Positions 50,179 through 59,705 are shown, numbered from the stretch's first letter. The stretch is 64,000 nt of DNA from Pseudomonas putida NBRC 14164 (GCF_000412675.1 NC_021505.1:4644501-4708500); one strand, 5' to 3'. Translations and numbers: made by a program. The notes: a model not told the origin generated them from the letters alone.

Positions 50179-50958
50179 TTACTTCTCGACGAAGGCACGC
50201 TCGATCAGGTAGTCACCCGGCTCGCGCATGCGGGCGGAGACTTTCAGGCCGAAGCTGTCCAGCACTTCGCTGGTCTCGTCGAGCATGCTCGGGCTGCCGC
50301 AGATCATCGCACGGTCGTCCTGCGGGTTGATCGGTGGCAGGCCGATGTCGCTGAACAGCTTGCCGCTGCGCATCAGGTCGGTCAGGCGACCCTGGTTTTC
50401 GAAAGGCTCGCGGGTCACGGTCGGGTAGTAGATCAGCTTGTCGCGGACCGACTCACCGAAGAACTCGTTCTGCGGCAGGTGCTCGGTGATGAACTCGCGA
50501 TAGGCCACTTCGTTCACGTAACGCACGCCGTGTACCAGGATCACTTTTTCGAAGCGCTCGTAGGTTTCCGGGTCCTGGATGACGCTCATGAACGGCGCCA
50601 GGCCAGTGCCGGTGCTCAGCAGGTACAGGTGCTTGCCCGGGTTCAGGTCGTCGAGCACCAAGGTACCAGTAGGCTTCTTGCTGATGATGATCTCATCGCC
50701 TTCCTTCAGGTGCTGCAGCTGCGAGGTCAGCGGGCCGTCAGGCACCTTGATGCTGAAGAACTCCAGGTGCTCTTCCCAGTTCGGCGAGGCGATGGAATAG
50801 GCACGCATGAGCGGACGGCCGCTTTCCTGCTGCAGGCCGATCATCACGAACTGACCGTTCTCGAAGCGCAGCCCCGGGTCGCGGGTGCACTTGAAGCTGA
50901 ACAGGGTGTCGTTCCAGTGGTGCACACTGAGGACACGTTCGTGGTTCATGTTGCTCAT
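50179..50958 (-). CDS. fpr: Ferredoxin-NADP+ reductase
   Basis: 259 residues. FAD site RAYSIASPNWEEHLEFFSIKV, NADP site LLSTGTGLAPFMSVIQDPE and C-terminal FVEK end are typical of bacterial subclass I Fpr. It passes electrons between NADPH and ferredoxin/flavodoxin under oxidative stress. AGGAG 8 nt ahead supports ATG 50958; a longer frame to 51051 reaches the finR promoter and is rejected. It is divergent from finR. Confidence 0.95.
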   Translation of the reverse strand: MSNMNHERVLSVHHWNDTLFSFKCTRDPGLRFENGQFVMIGLQQESGRPLMRAYSIASPNWEEHLEFFSIKVPDGPLTSQLQHLKEGDEIIISKKPTGTLVLDDLNPGKHLYLLSTGTGLAPFMSVIQDPETYERFEKVILVHGVRYVNEVAYREFITEHLPQNEFFGESVRDKLIYYPTVTREPFENQGRLTDLMRSGKLFSDIGLPPINPQDDRAMICGSPSMLDETSEVLDSFGLKVSARMREPGDYLIERAFVEK

Positions 50959-51020
50959 CGATGGGGCTCCTGAAGAAAAACGCGGCGCGCAAAACGCGCA
51001 GTTGCGCGATAGTTTAGGGG

Positions 51021-51077
51021 CAGCGACAATATCTGTTAACTGGATTATCAAGATATGTGTTATCGGTTATATCGATA
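51021..51077. promoter_or_regulatory. fpr-finR divergent control region with two inverted repeats
   Basis: ATATCT...AGATAT (51029-51056) and TATCG-GTTATAT-CGATA (51061-51077) are dyads of LysR type. The second reaches the first base of the finR start codon. FinR is known to activate fpr in P. putida; which dyad it uses is my inference. Confidence 0.55.
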
Positions 51078-52003
51078 TGCGATTCACACTCCGTCAACTG
51101 CAAGTCTTCGTCGCCGTCGCACAGCACCAAAGCGTCTCCCGGGCCGCTAGCCTGCTGGCGTTGTCGCAGTCGGCCGCCAGCACTTCCATCACCGAACTGG
51201 AGCGGCAATCGAGCTGCCAGCTGTTCGACCGTGCCGGCAAGCGCCTGGCGCTCAACGCCCTGGGCCATCAACTGTTGCCACAGGCGGTGGCCCTGCTCGA
51301 CCAGGCCAAGGAAATCGAAGACCTGCTTAACGGCAAGTCCGGTTTCGGTTCGCTGGCGGTCGGCGCCACATTGACCATCGGCAACTACCTGGCCACCCTG
51401 CTGATCGGCAGCTTCATGCAGACCCACCCGGAAAGCCAGGTCAAGCTGCATGTACAGAACACAGTGCATATCGTGCAACAGGTCGCGCACTACGAAATTG
51501 ATCTGGGTCTAATCGAAGGTGACTGCAACCACCCCGACCTGGAAGTGCAGCCGTGGGTCGAGGACGAACTGGTGGTGTTCTGCGCGCCGCAGCATCCACT
51601 GGCCAAGCCGGGCCGGGCTGATATCGAAAGCCTGTCGCAAGAGGCGTGGATATTACGCGAGCAAGGCTCAGGCACGCGCCTGACCTTCGACCAGGCCATG
51701 CGCCACCACCGCGCCAACCTCAACATCCGCCTGGAGCTGGAACACACTGAAGCAATCAAACGCGCGGTGGAGTCGGGCCTGGGGATTGGCTGCATTTCGC
51801 GCCTGGCCCTGCGGGACGCCTTCCGCCGGGGAAGCCTGGTACCGGTGGAAACCCCGGAACTGGACCTGATGCGCCAGTTCTATTTCATCTGGCACAAACA
51901 GAAGTACCAGACCTCGGCCATGCGCGAGTTTCTGGAGCTGTGCCGCAACTTCACTGCGGGCTATACCCGCAGTGATGAAATCGTGCTGCCGCCGATCGCT
52001 TAA
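51077..52003 (+). CDS. finR: LysR-family regulator FinR
   Basis: 308 residues. Winged helix-turn-helix MRFTLRQLQVFVAVAQHQSV with SRAASLLALSQSAASTSI, followed by an effector domain (GSLAVGATLTIGNYL; GLGIGCISRLALRDAF), close to the CysB/FinR type. Divergent position next to fpr supports the name; in P. putida FinR is needed for fpr induction by superoxide. ATG 51077 is used; no strong ribosome site precedes it, and the leader may be very short. The 3' end overlaps dgkA by 4 bp. Confidence 0.9.
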   Translation: MRFTLRQLQVFVAVAQHQSVSRAASLLALSQSAASTSITELERQSSCQLFDRAGKRLALNALGHQLLPQAVALLDQAKEIEDLLNGKSGFGSLAVGATLTIGNYLATLLIGSFMQTHPESQVKLHVQNTVHIVQQVAHYEIDLGLIEGDCNHPDLEVQPWVEDELVVFCAPQHPLAKPGRADIESLSQEAWILREQGSGTRLTFDQAMRHHRANLNIRLELEHTEAIKRAVESGLGIGCISRLALRDAFRRGSLVPVETPELDLMRQFYFIWHKQKYQTSAMREFLELCRNFTAGYTRSDEIVLPPIA

Positions 52004-52365
52004 AGCAGGATCACACCCCACACCAACGCCACCATGGTCAGTGCCACCAGTTGCGCGGCGCTGCCCATGTCCTTGGCGTTTTTCGACAGCGGGTGGCGCT
52101 CCAGCGAGATACGGTCGATGGCCGCCTCCACCGCCGAGTTGAACAGCTCGACGATCAGCCCCAACAGGCACACCGCAATCATGATCGCCCGCTCGGCACG
52201 GCTGACCGGCAGCCAGAAGGCAATCGGGATCAGCAGCACGTTAAGCAGCACCAGCTGGCGGAATGCGGCCTCACCCTTGAAGGCGGCACGCAGGCCATCC
52301 AGCGAGTAGCCGGCGGCGTTGAAGATACGTTTCAGGCCGGTCTGGCCCTTGAATGGCGATGTCAT
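52000..52365 (-). CDS. dgkA: Diacylglycerol kinase
   Basis: 121 residues, three membrane helices, with the DgkA signature ELFNSAVEAAIDRIS and AKDMGSAAQLVAL. It phosphorylates diacylglycerol to return it to phospholipid synthesis. ATG 52365 gives the usual N-terminus; an extension to 52461 is rejected. Convergent with finR. Confidence 0.93.
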   Translation of the reverse strand: MTSPFKGQTGLKRIFNAAGYSLDGLRAAFKGEAAFRQLVLLNVLLIPIAFWLPVSRAERAIMIAVCLLGLIVELFNSAVEAAIDRISLERHPLSKNAKDMGSAAQLVALTMVALVWGVILL

Positions 52366-52438
52366 GTGAGTCACTTCACAACAGAAAGGCCAGCAGACTA
52401 GACCGGCTCGGGTCAAAAAAGCGTGAAGCCACGCGCAG

Positions 52439-53088
52439 TCAGTTGCTGGCAACCGATTCAAGTTGTTGCAGCAGCAGCGCGGCCTGGGTGCGGGTACGCA
52501 CGCCCAGCTTGCGGAATATTGCGGTCACGTGGGCCTTGATCGTGGCCTCGGAGACACTCAGTTCATACGCGATCTGCTTGTTCAGCAGGCCTTCACAGAC
52601 CATGGTCAGCACGCGGAACTGCTGCGGCGTGAGGCTGGCCAGCCCCTCGCTTGCGGCCTTGGCCTCGGCCGAGACATCGACCTTTTCGAACGCCTGCGGC
52701 GGCCACCAGACCTCGCCATCGAGCACCTTGCGCACGGCATCCTGGATCACTTCGAGGGTGCTGGACTTGGGAATGAAGCCACTGGCGCCAAACTCGCGGG
52801 ACTTGACCACCACCGCGGCCTCCTCCTGTGCGACACCATCACCACAGGGATCTGCGGGTATTGCCCGCGCAGCAGTACCAGCCCGGAAAAACCATAAGCA
52901 CCCGGCATGTTCAAGTCCAGCAGCACCAGGTCCCAGTCGGCTTTTTCGCTCAGGCGGGTTTCCAGTTCGGCAATGCTCGCGACTTCGACCAGGCGCACAT
53001 CCGGGCCCAGGCCGAGGGTAACGGCCTGGCGCAGGGCGCCACGAAACAACGGGTGGTCATCGGCAATCAGGATTTCGTAAGTGGCCAT
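52439..53088 (-). pseudogene. erdR: LuxR-type response regulator ErdR, frameshifted
   Basis: Two overlapping frames encode one protein. The 5' frame (52747-53088) holds a receiver with DD at 10-11 and Asp58 (LVLLDLNMPG) up to PVVMVS. The 3' frame (52439-52813) resumes with VVVKSREFGASGFIPKSS and carries the LuxR helix-turn-helix (LTPQQFRVLTMVCEGLLNKQ, SEATIKAHVTAIFRKL). The break is near 52829-52831, where CTGTGCGACACC would read through if one more C were present on the plus strand (G on the coding strand). Intact ErdR controls ethanol/acetate oxidation genes in pseudomonads. A sequencing error is possible. Confidence 0.88.
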
Positions 53089-53264
53089 CGATCTAAGGAT
53101 CCTGTTCTATGCCAGACGCTCGGGGAAGAGAAGCGCCCGGCGGGGAATCGGCGCCAAGGATGTCGAGCACGGTCAAGGGTGGTCAAGCCATTCGCCCTGC
53201 CGTCTCGCCCCCCTGGCTGCCAGCCCCGTCATTATGAACCAAAGCAGGGGTTGTGCCCCTTGGA

Positions 53265-53975
53265 CTATAGGAAGGTATGCAAACGCTGATGGGTGTCGTC
53301 CTGATCATCCAGCGGCAGGCGCCGCTTGCCGCTCAGGTAATGCAGGCTGAACACATCCAGGTAGGCATCCAGCGCCTGCGAGGCCTGGCTGTCGCCGGCC
53401 AGGTCCAGGCACATGGCTGCGACCTCTGCCGTGCAGAAGTGATCGTCGCGCTTGGAGCGCCGCAGGCGATAGCGCGACATCTGCTCGGCCTGCAGGCTCA
53501 ACACCGGAAAGCGGTCCAGGTACGGGCTTTTGCGGAACATCTTGCGGGCTTCGGTCCAGGTGGCATCCAGCAGGATGAACAGCGGGCGCTTGCCCGGCTC
53601 GCGCACCACCTCGCTGACTACCCGCTGCTCGGCCACGAACTCACCGGGGAAGACGATATAGGGCTGCCAGCGCGGGTCGTCCAGCAGGGCCAGCAAGCGC
53701 TCGTCGACCGAGGTGCGCTGCCAGCCGAAGGCCCAGGTGTCTTCGATCAGGTCGGCAATAAGCCAGCCGGTGTTGGTGGGCTTCAACGGTTCGGTGTCAT
53801 GCATCAGCAGGCACACACCAGACTCGGCCTGCACCCGAGGCTTCCAGGCACACAGGCAATGGGTGGCGATGACCCGGCAATCCGCGCAGCGCTCGGCACG
53901 CGAGCCACGGGCGATGAAAGGCTTGTTGCTGCGGGCCAGGCGTTCGGCGCGCAGCCGCGCTACCGCGTGGCTCAT
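53265..53975 (-). CDS. tapT: DTW-domain tRNA-uridine aminocarboxypropyltransferase
   Basis: 236 residues. N-terminal zinc-ribbon Cys (RCADCRVIATHCLCAW) are followed by the DTW core with LMHDTEPLKPTNTGWLIADL, and the name-giving motif appears as LLDATWTEARKMF. Family members transfer the acp group from SAM to tRNA U47 (TapT type). ATG 53975 is used; a longer frame to 54176 crosses the promoter of the next gene and is rejected. Confidence 0.88.
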   Translation of the reverse strand: MSHAVARLRAERLARSNKPFIARGSRAERCADCRVIATHCLCAWKPRVQAESGVCLLMHDTEPLKPTNTGWLIADLIEDTWAFGWQRTSVDERLLALLDDPRWQPYIVFPGEFVAEQRVVSEVVREPGKRPLFILLDATWTEARKMFRKSPYLDRFPVLSLQAEQMSRYRLRRSKRDDHFCTAEVAAMCLDLAGDSQASQALDAYLDVFSLHYLSGKRRLPLDDQDDTHQRLHTFL

Positions 53976-54193
53976 GCCGGCAGGCCTCTGGACAGGTAGG
54001 AAATGGGCACAAGGATGACTCGGAAAAAACAAGACGCCCAGTTTAGCAGAACAGGGGCCATTTACTGTGCAGCTGGCGAGGTGCCCCTTATAATCGACGC
54101 TTACCGTGCCCGAACCTCGCGCTCGCGCGACTTTCACGGAACGCCGTCGACCGGCGCATGTCAAAGCGCCAGTCATCGAACCAGGAGAGATTC

Positions 54194-54613
54194 ATGCTGC
54201 GCCTTATCGTCCCCGCCCTGAGCCTGCTACTCGCTCTGCCCCTGGCAGCCCAGGCAGCCTCCAAGCAGGATTACGACCTGAACAGGACATTGCAGAAGGT
54301 TGCCAAAGAAAGCAGCGTCGGTACCCCGCGCGCGATCAACGAGGACATCCTCGACCAAGGCTACACCGTGGAAGGCAAGGCACTGGTCAACCACCTGAGC
54401 GTACGCCAGAGCCATGCCGAGCGCATGCAGGCCAATCCCGCGCAGGTACGCAGCCAGCTGGGCGACAGCGTGTGCCGCAACAGCGGCTTTCGCAACCTGA
54501 TGTCCAAGGGCGCGGTCATGGTCTATCGCTTCACGGTGTACAAGACCAACCAGCCGATCATGGACCAGGCATTCGACAGTGCCAGCTGCGTGGCCGGCAA
54601 CAAGAAGAAGTAA
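54194..54613 (+). CDS. PA3611-like quorum-sensing-regulated virulence factor family protein
   Basis: 139 residues. A signal peptide ends near LAAQA-AS. Mature protein has QDYDLNRTLQKVAKESSVGTPRAIN and two Cys (DSVCRNSGF and SASCVAGN) likely to form a disulfide. It fits the secreted/periplasmic PA3611 family in the same neighbourhood as in P. aeruginosa. AGGAGAG before ATG 54194 sets the start. Confidence 0.75.
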   Translation: MLRLIVPALSLLLALPLAAQAASKQDYDLNRTLQKVAKESSVGTPRAINEDILDQGYTVEGKALVNHLSVRQSHAERMQANPAQVRSQLGDSVCRNSGFRNLMSKGAVMVYRFTVYKTNQPIMDQAFDSASCVAGNKKK

Positions 54614-54628
54614 CAGCAGCCGTTCAAG

Positions 54629-54838
54629 CTATACCTTTTCGTCCTCGCGGGCGCGCCAGCGCCCTTCGGCCGCATCGGCGCGCATCTCGGCCAATAACGC
54701 CTGCAAGTAGCGCGACTGGCACTCCAGCCCCGCCAACCTGCGGCAGCACTCGTCCTCAAGGCTCAAGTGATGCACCTGAGCCGCACTTTCCAGCTGCTGA
54801 TAGAGCTGCCGGTCAATCTCGATGATCAAGCGATGCAT
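54629..54838 (-). CDS. Small ribbon-helix-helix-like hypothetical protein
   Basis: 69 residues. HRLIIEIDRQLYQQLESAAQ followed by LSLEDECCRRLAGLE has the strand-helix-turn-helix spacing of RHH DNA-binding proteins such as FitA/Arc. GGAGG at optimal spacing supports ATG 54838. The end is Arg/Glu-rich. Regulatory function is an inference; no target site was found. Confidence 0.65.
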   Translation of the reverse strand: MHRLIIEIDRQLYQQLESAAQVHHLSLEDECCRRLAGLECQSRYLQALLAEMRADAAEGRWRAREDEKV

Positions 54839-54998
54839 ACCGCCACCTCCTGCATCGATACGTTTCGCTTTACCAGTTAACCAAACCCCTGCTGCCGGTG
54901 GCCACATACCGACGGGCGGCTGCGCCAAACAGCCCGGCACGATCCTGCGCAAGGGTCTAGATTGAGGTCAGAGGTATTGGTGCAGAAGGAGACGTTGC

Positions 54999-56117
54999 AT
55001 GCCTTACCAAGCGAATGAACTGCTGTTCAGCCACTTCCGTGACAACAACATCGACCTGAGCAACATCGACGCACAACTTCAACTGGTAGCCCCCGACAGC
55101 CCCAACCTGCCGCTGTACCGCGACATGATGCTGACCGTCCTGCGCATGGCCCATGACGACAGCGACCGCTGGAGTGCCAAGATCACCCTGCAGGCGCTGC
55201 GCGAACTGGACCAATCGTTCCGCACCCTGCAGCGCTACAAGGGCCGGCGCAAGGTGACCGTGTTCGGCTCGGCACGCACCCCGCTGGAGCACCCGATGTA
55301 CGCCCTGGCCCGCGAGTTGGGCGCTACCCTGGCGCGCTCCGACCTGATGGTCATCACCGGTGCCGGCGGCGGCATCATGGCTGCCGCCCACGAAGGCGCT
55401 GGCAGCGACCACAGCCTGGGTTTCAACATCACCCTGCCCTTCGAGCAACACGCCAACCCCACCGTGGGCGGCACCGACAAGCTGCTGCCCTTCCATTTCT
55501 TCTTTATCCGCAAGCTGTTCTTCGTCAAGGAGGCCGATGGCCTGGTGCTGTGCCCGGGCGGCTTCGGCACCCTGGACGAAGCGCTCGAAGTGCTGACGCT
55601 GATCCAGACCGGCAAGAGCCCGTTGGTGCCGGTGGTGCTACTGGACTCGCCCGGCGGCAGCTTCTGGCGCGACTGCCTGGACTTCATCAGCCGCCAGCTG
55701 GAAGAAAACCGCTACATCCTGCCCAGCGACCTGAAGCTGGTGCGCCTGGTGCACAGTGCCGATGAGGCCGTGGAGGAAATCAACCAGTTCTACAGCAACT
55801 ACCACTCCAGCCGCTGGCTGAAGAACCAGTTCGTGATCCGCATGCACCACCCGCTCAGCGAAGCAGCGCTGTTTGATATTCAGGAAGGCTTTGCCGACTT
55901 GCGCCTGAGTGGCAAGTATCACCAGCAAGCGGATAGCAGTGCCGAACATGAAGTGGGCAACTTCAACCATTTGACCCGGCTGTCATTCGCCTTCAATGGC
56001 CGCGACCAGGGCCGGCTGCGCGAGCTGGTGGATTTCATCAACTTGCCGGAAAACTGGGCCAAGCCTCAGCCAATGCATACCACGCAGCGGGCCAGGGAGG
56101 CGTTGAAGGTGAGCTGA
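54999..56117 (+). CDS. LOG-family protein (Rossmann nucleotide-binding)
   Basis: 372 residues. The LOG core has VTVFGSARTPLEHP, VITGAGGGIMAAAHEGA and PGGFGTLDEALEVLTLIQ (PGGxGTxxE active-site motif). Members split nucleoside monophosphates to base and ribose-5-phosphate or make cytokinin-like bases. It is longer than short LOG proteins, with a 100-residue C-terminal extension. AGAAGGAG before the ATG is good. Confidence 0.88.
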   Translation: MPYQANELLFSHFRDNNIDLSNIDAQLQLVAPDSPNLPLYRDMMLTVLRMAHDDSDRWSAKITLQALRELDQSFRTLQRYKGRRKVTVFGSARTPLEHPMYALARELGATLARSDLMVITGAGGGIMAAAHEGAGSDHSLGFNITLPFEQHANPTVGGTDKLLPFHFFFIRKLFFVKEADGLVLCPGGFGTLDEALEVLTLIQTGKSPLVPVVLLDSPGGSFWRDCLDFISRQLEENRYILPSDLKLVRLVHSADEAVEEINQFYSNYHSSRWLKNQFVIRMHHPLSEAALFDIQEGFADLRLSGKYHQQADSSAEHEVGNFNHLTRLSFAFNGRDQGRLRELVDFINLPENWAKPQPMHTTQRAREALKVS

Positions 56118-56147
56118 TGCCGCTTGAGATTCGCTTGCTGCACTGCA

Positions 56148-56180
56148 CCTGTGGGAGCGGGCGAGCCCGCTCCCACATGG
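56148..56180. repeat. Back-to-back REP palindrome
   Basis: TGTGGGAGCGGGC directly joined to its reverse complement around GA. Unlike other pairs in the window there is no spacer, giving a terminator-like hairpin after the LOG gene. Confidence 0.85.
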
Positions 56181-56251
56181 ATTGCGTCAGCTTTCTGATT
56201 TCAAGTCAGACCTTAACCATGCGAGACCGCCTACAACTGCAGATCTGGTGG

Positions 56252-56722
56252 TCAGTAATCGTCGAGATCACGTCCACTGAGCAGGCGGCCGATCATGTCC
56301 ATGGGGAAACCCCGGTAAGCCAGAAAACGGGTTTGCTGGGCACGGCTGCGCGGATCCTGCGGGTGCTGCCCGGCAAACTTGCGCTGCCACACATCACGCA
56401 TGCGCTCGCGCCAGTCCACCTCGCTCTCGCGCAATGCCTGCTCGATATCAGCACGCGCCAGGCCACGCTGGCCCAGCTCCTCACGAATACGCGAAGGGCC
56501 ATAGCCAGCGCTGGAACGGTACCTGATGAAGCTTTCGAGGTAGCGGGCTTCGCAAAGCAGCCCTTCTTCGGCGAGCCGGTCGAGCTCAGGCTCGATCAGC
56601 TCATCCGAAGCGCCGCGCTGACGCAACTTGCGCGTCAGCTCGACGCGACCGTGCTCACGTCGCGCGAGCAGGTCCATGGCTGTCCGCCGAATGGCGACGG
56701 GGGTGTCGAGTACGGCGGACAT
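56252..56722 (-). CDS. recX: Regulatory protein RecX
   Basis: 156 residues, three-helix repeats: [20 protein letters not shown], then [20 protein letters not shown] and [20 protein letters not shown]. It inhibits RecA filaments. It lies 20 bp downstream of recA on the same strand and is probably co-transcribed. Confidence 0.95.
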   Translation of the reverse strand: MSAVLDTPVAIRRTAMDLLARREHGRVELTRKLRQRGASDELIEPELDRLAEEGLLCEARYLESFIRYRSSAGYGPSRIREELGQRGLARADIEQALRESEVDWRERMRDVWQRKFAGQHPQDPRSRAQQTRFLAYRGFPMDMIGRLLSGRDLDDY

Positions 56723-56742
56723 ATTGGCTATCTACCGCGCAA

Positions 56743-57810
56743 TCAATAACCGGCTTCGGCGTCAGCCACATCGTCGGCGCTGGCATCAACGGCGGCAGCT
56801 TTGTTGGCTTCAGCGGCAGCACCGGCTTTCAGCAGCTTCTCACGAATCTGCTTCTCGATCTCGGTACCAATAGCCGGGTTCTCGGCCAGGTATTTGGCAG
56901 CGTTGGCTTTGCCCTGACCGATCTTGTTGCCCTGGTAGGCGTACCAGGCACCCGACTTCTCAATCAGGCCTTGGGACACACCCAGGTCAATGATCTCGCC
57001 ATTACGGTAAATACCTTTGCCGTACAGAATCTGGAACTCGGCCTGACGGAAAGGCGGCGAAACCTTGTTCTTGACGATCTTGACGCGGGTTTCGCTACCG
57101 ACCACCTCGTCGCCTTCCTTGACCGCACCGGTACGGCGGATGTCCAGACGCACCGAGGCGTAGAACTTCAGGGCGTTACCACCGGTGGTGGTTTCCGGGC
57201 TGCCGAACATCACGCCGATCTTCATACGGATCTGGTTGATGAAGATGACCAGGCAGTTGGCGTTCTTGATGTTACCGGTGATCTTGCGCAGGGCCTGGGA
57301 CATCAGGCGAGCCTGCAGGCCCACGTGCATGTCACCCATTTCGCCTTCGATCTCGGCCTTGGGTACCAGCGCGGCCACGGAGTCGACGATGATCACGTCA
57401 ACGGCGTTGGAGCGCACCAGCATGTCGGTGATTTCCAGGGCCTGTTCGCCGGTGTCCGGCTGCGAGACCAGCAGGTCGTCGACGTTGACGCCCAGCTTGC
57501 CGGCGTACTCAGGGTCGAGGGCGTGTTCGGCATCGACGAAGGCGCAGGTGGCACCGCTTTTCTGGGCTTCGGCGATGACCGACAGGGTCAGCGTGGTCTT
57601 ACCCGACGATTCCGGGCCATAGATCTCGACGATACGGCCTTTTGGCAGGCCGCCGATGCCGAGGGCAATATCCAGGCCAAGGGAGCCGGTGGAGATGGCC
57701 GGAATGCCTTGGCGCTCCTGGTCACCCATGCGCATGACTGCGCCTTTGCCGAATTGGCGTTCGATCTGACCCAGGGCCGCAGCCAAGGCGCGTTTCTTGT
57801 TGTCGTCCAT
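56743..57810 (-). CDS. recA: Recombinase RecA
   Basis: 355 residues. P-loop GPESSGKT is at 65-72, [21 protein letters not shown] and the MIFINQIR-type loop ([18 protein letters not shown]) follow, with an acidic C-terminus. ATG 57810 gives [20 protein letters not shown]; the longer frame to 57927 runs across the SOS box and is rejected. Confidence 0.98.
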   Translation of the reverse strand: MDDNKKRALAAALGQIERQFGKGAVMRMGDQERQGIPAISTGSLGLDIALGIGGLPKGRIVEIYGPESSGKTTLTLSVIAEAQKSGATCAFVDAEHALDPEYAGKLGVNVDDLLVSQPDTGEQALEITDMLVRSNAVDVIIVDSVAALVPKAEIEGEMGDMHVGLQARLMSQALRKITGNIKNANCLVIFINQIRMKIGVMFGSPETTTGGNALKFYASVRLDIRRTGAVKEGDEVVGSETRVKIVKNKVSPPFRQAEFQILYGKGIYRNGEIIDLGVSQGLIEKSGAWYAYQGNKIGQGKANAAKYLAENPAIGTEIEKQIREKLLKAGAAAEANKAAAVDASADDVADAEAGY

Positions 57811-57853
57811 TGAAATCCTCACGTGTTCGACTTGGCCCTGATGGCCGGAATAC

Positions 57854-57869
57854 CTGTATAAGTAGCCAG
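57854..57869 (-). promoter_or_regulatory. LexA (SOS) box of recA
   Basis: CTGTATAAGTAGCCAG is a CTGT-N8-(A/C)CAG dyad with one departure from the consensus, 44 bp upstream of the recA start. Confidence 0.8.
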
Positions 57870-57913
57870 TATTATTCCACAGGCAGGCGCTCGCGCAAAC
57901 CCCTGTCGTCGAT

Positions 57914-58396
57914 TTACTCGGCACCAAGCTGTAACAAGCCGTCTAACGCGGCGCTCACCGTCTGTCGGCGCACCGCTTCGCGGTCACCCTCGAACTGGCG
58001 GCGCTCGCTGAACACCCGGTTGCCGTCACCCCAGGCCAGCCATACGGTACCTACCGGTTTGGCTGGCGAACCACCGTCTGGCCCGGCCACGCCGCTCACC
58101 GCCACGGCAAAGCGCGCGCCGCTGGCGGCCTGGGCACCGCGTACCATGGCTTCGACCACTTCCTGGCTTACTGCGCCCACCTGGCCGAACAAGGCCTCGG
58201 GCACGCCCAACAGGCGGGTTTTCTGGGCGTTGGAATATGTCACGTAGCCAACCTCGAACCAGGCCGAGCTGCCAGGTATACGGGTGATGGCTTCGGCAAT
58301 GCCACCGCCGGTGCAGGATTCGGCGGTAGCCACCTGTGCATTGAAACGGCGCAGGTGTTCACCCAGGCGGGTGGCAAGTGTGGTGATCGGGTCCAT
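57914..58396 (-). CDS. pncC: Nicotinamide-nucleotide amidohydrolase (CinA C-terminal domain)
   Basis: 160 residues, only the C-terminal CinA domain. [20 protein letters not shown] and [20 protein letters not shown] are the active-site segments. It deamidates NMN in NAD recycling. It is immediately upstream of recA, separated by the SOS promoter. Confidence 0.93.
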   Translation of the reverse strand: MDPITTLATRLGEHLRRFNAQVATAESCTGGGIAEAITRIPGSSAWFEVGYVTYSNAQKTRLLGVPEALFGQVGAVSQEVVEAMVRGAQAASGARFAVAVSGVAGPDGGSPAKPVGTVWLAWGDGNRVFSERRQFEGDREAVRRQTVSAALDGLLQLGAE

Positions 58397-58450
58397 GTCG
58401 GGCTCCTGGAAGGCTAATCTCTACCCTATCACCCTGTCGCGGCCCCTGGC

Positions 58451-59518
58451 TCAGGAAACCTTCAGGCTCTCCCGGGCCATTTCGCTGAACGCACGCTGGT
58501 CACGCCGCCCCAGGCGCGGCAGCCCTGCCGGCCATTCCTGGTTCCAGTCGATACCACCTTGCTTGCGCATGTCATCAATCGCCGAACGCCACCAGATCAC
58601 CTTGCAGGCACGCTGGTAGTCGTCGCCGCTCATCACACTGCCGTACAGCAGCTTGCGGCCGATGCCACGCAGCTCCCGAGGCACACGCTTGAGGCTCCAC
58701 TTCACCGAAAGCCGCGCCAGCCACGAAGGAACAGGGCGATGTGCCGGCACCTTGAGGGCCAGCCTTGGCATCTGTGGATGGAAGCCCTCGCCGTGCCTGG
58801 CGAAGAAAATTTCCAGGATGGCATGTACGTACTGCTTCATCGCGAAGTAATGGCTGATCACGCCACGCGCTTCATTGACCTGCGCCCCATGCAACTCGAA
58901 AGAAAAGGCGATCTGTTCGATGGTGTGCAGGTCATCGGTATAAGGTGTCCAGGCATCGATCCGCGGGATGGCGCGTTCGGCAATGCCTACATTGCAGCGG
59001 GTGAAACCCATGACCCCGCTGTTGCACAGCCGCAAATCATCAGCCGGCGCATTTCCTGCCTCGTCGAGCCCTGCGCTGAAGCGAAGGTAGTCGCTGTGGC
59101 GCGAAGCTTCGGCCCAGCTCTTTTCCACTTCATCGACCAGAAACTGCCCGGCATCGACCTGGCTAAACAGCTTCAGCGGCGATTGCAGGAACACCGTATC
59201 GGTATCGATGAACACGGTCTTGTCCGCCCACTGCCCGGCCTGGGCAATGGCGCAGGCCTTGCGCCGGTGGGTGTAGCCGCCGTCACCGGTCCAGGCCTGC
59301 AGGGTCTGCTCGTCCAGGGTGATCACTTCCACCGGCCAGCCGACAAAGGCCTGTGGCTGGTCGGTAAGCACACGGATCACCGGTAGCTCTGCCGGCTTGC
59401 AGCGCGCCACGGCGGTGAGGATGCTGAGTTTGGCCTCCAGCTGATAGATACGGCGCTCGCCGTACAGGAGGTAGATCAGCTGTTGCTTTACATGAGGGAC
59501 AGGGCTGGACACATTCAT
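58451..59518 (-). CDS. Glycosyltransferase-like (GT-A type) hypothetical protein
   Basis: 355 residues with no signal peptide. LIYLLYGERRIYQLEAKLSI starts a Rossmann-like half, and KTVFIDTDTVFLQSP has the DxD-type metal motif of nucleotide-sugar transferases (as in GT8). A basic C-terminus (PSWLARLSVKWSLKRVPREL) could lie at a membrane. The sugar and acceptor are unknown. ATG 59518 and an upstream GTG are both possible. It is divergent from mutS. Confidence 0.7.
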   Translation of the reverse strand: MNVSSPVPHVKQQLIYLLYGERRIYQLEAKLSILTAVARCKPAELPVIRVLTDQPQAFVGWPVEVITLDEQTLQAWTGDGGYTHRRKACAIAQAGQWADKTVFIDTDTVFLQSPLKLFSQVDAGQFLVDEVEKSWAEASRHSDYLRFSAGLDEAGNAPADDLRLCNSGVMGFTRCNVGIAERAIPRIDAWTPYTDDLHTIEQIAFSFELHGAQVNEARGVISHYFAMKQYVHAILEIFFARHGEGFHPQMPRLALKVPAHRPVPSWLARLSVKWSLKRVPRELRGIGRKLLYGSVMSGDDYQRACKVIWWRSAIDDMRKQGGIDWNQEWPAGLPRLGRRDQRAFSEMARESLKVS

Positions 59519-59705
59519 CGTGCAGGTCACGGCTACAGGCGTTCGTCAAGGGGCGCGCATTCTAGAGGGTAACGCCGCGCAGCTCCACCATTGCCCACCA
59601 GGCTACGCGCACACGCCCCGAAGCCTGCGCCTGCATCGCAACAAAAAAGCCTGTACCATTGCGGGTTTACCATCGCCAACCAGATCACCCGCTGTAAGGC
59701 CCTGA

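Noticed and set aside
57811-57927. N-terminal extension of recA
   Set aside because: Runs through the LexA box; RecA proteins begin at the MDDNKKRAL segment.
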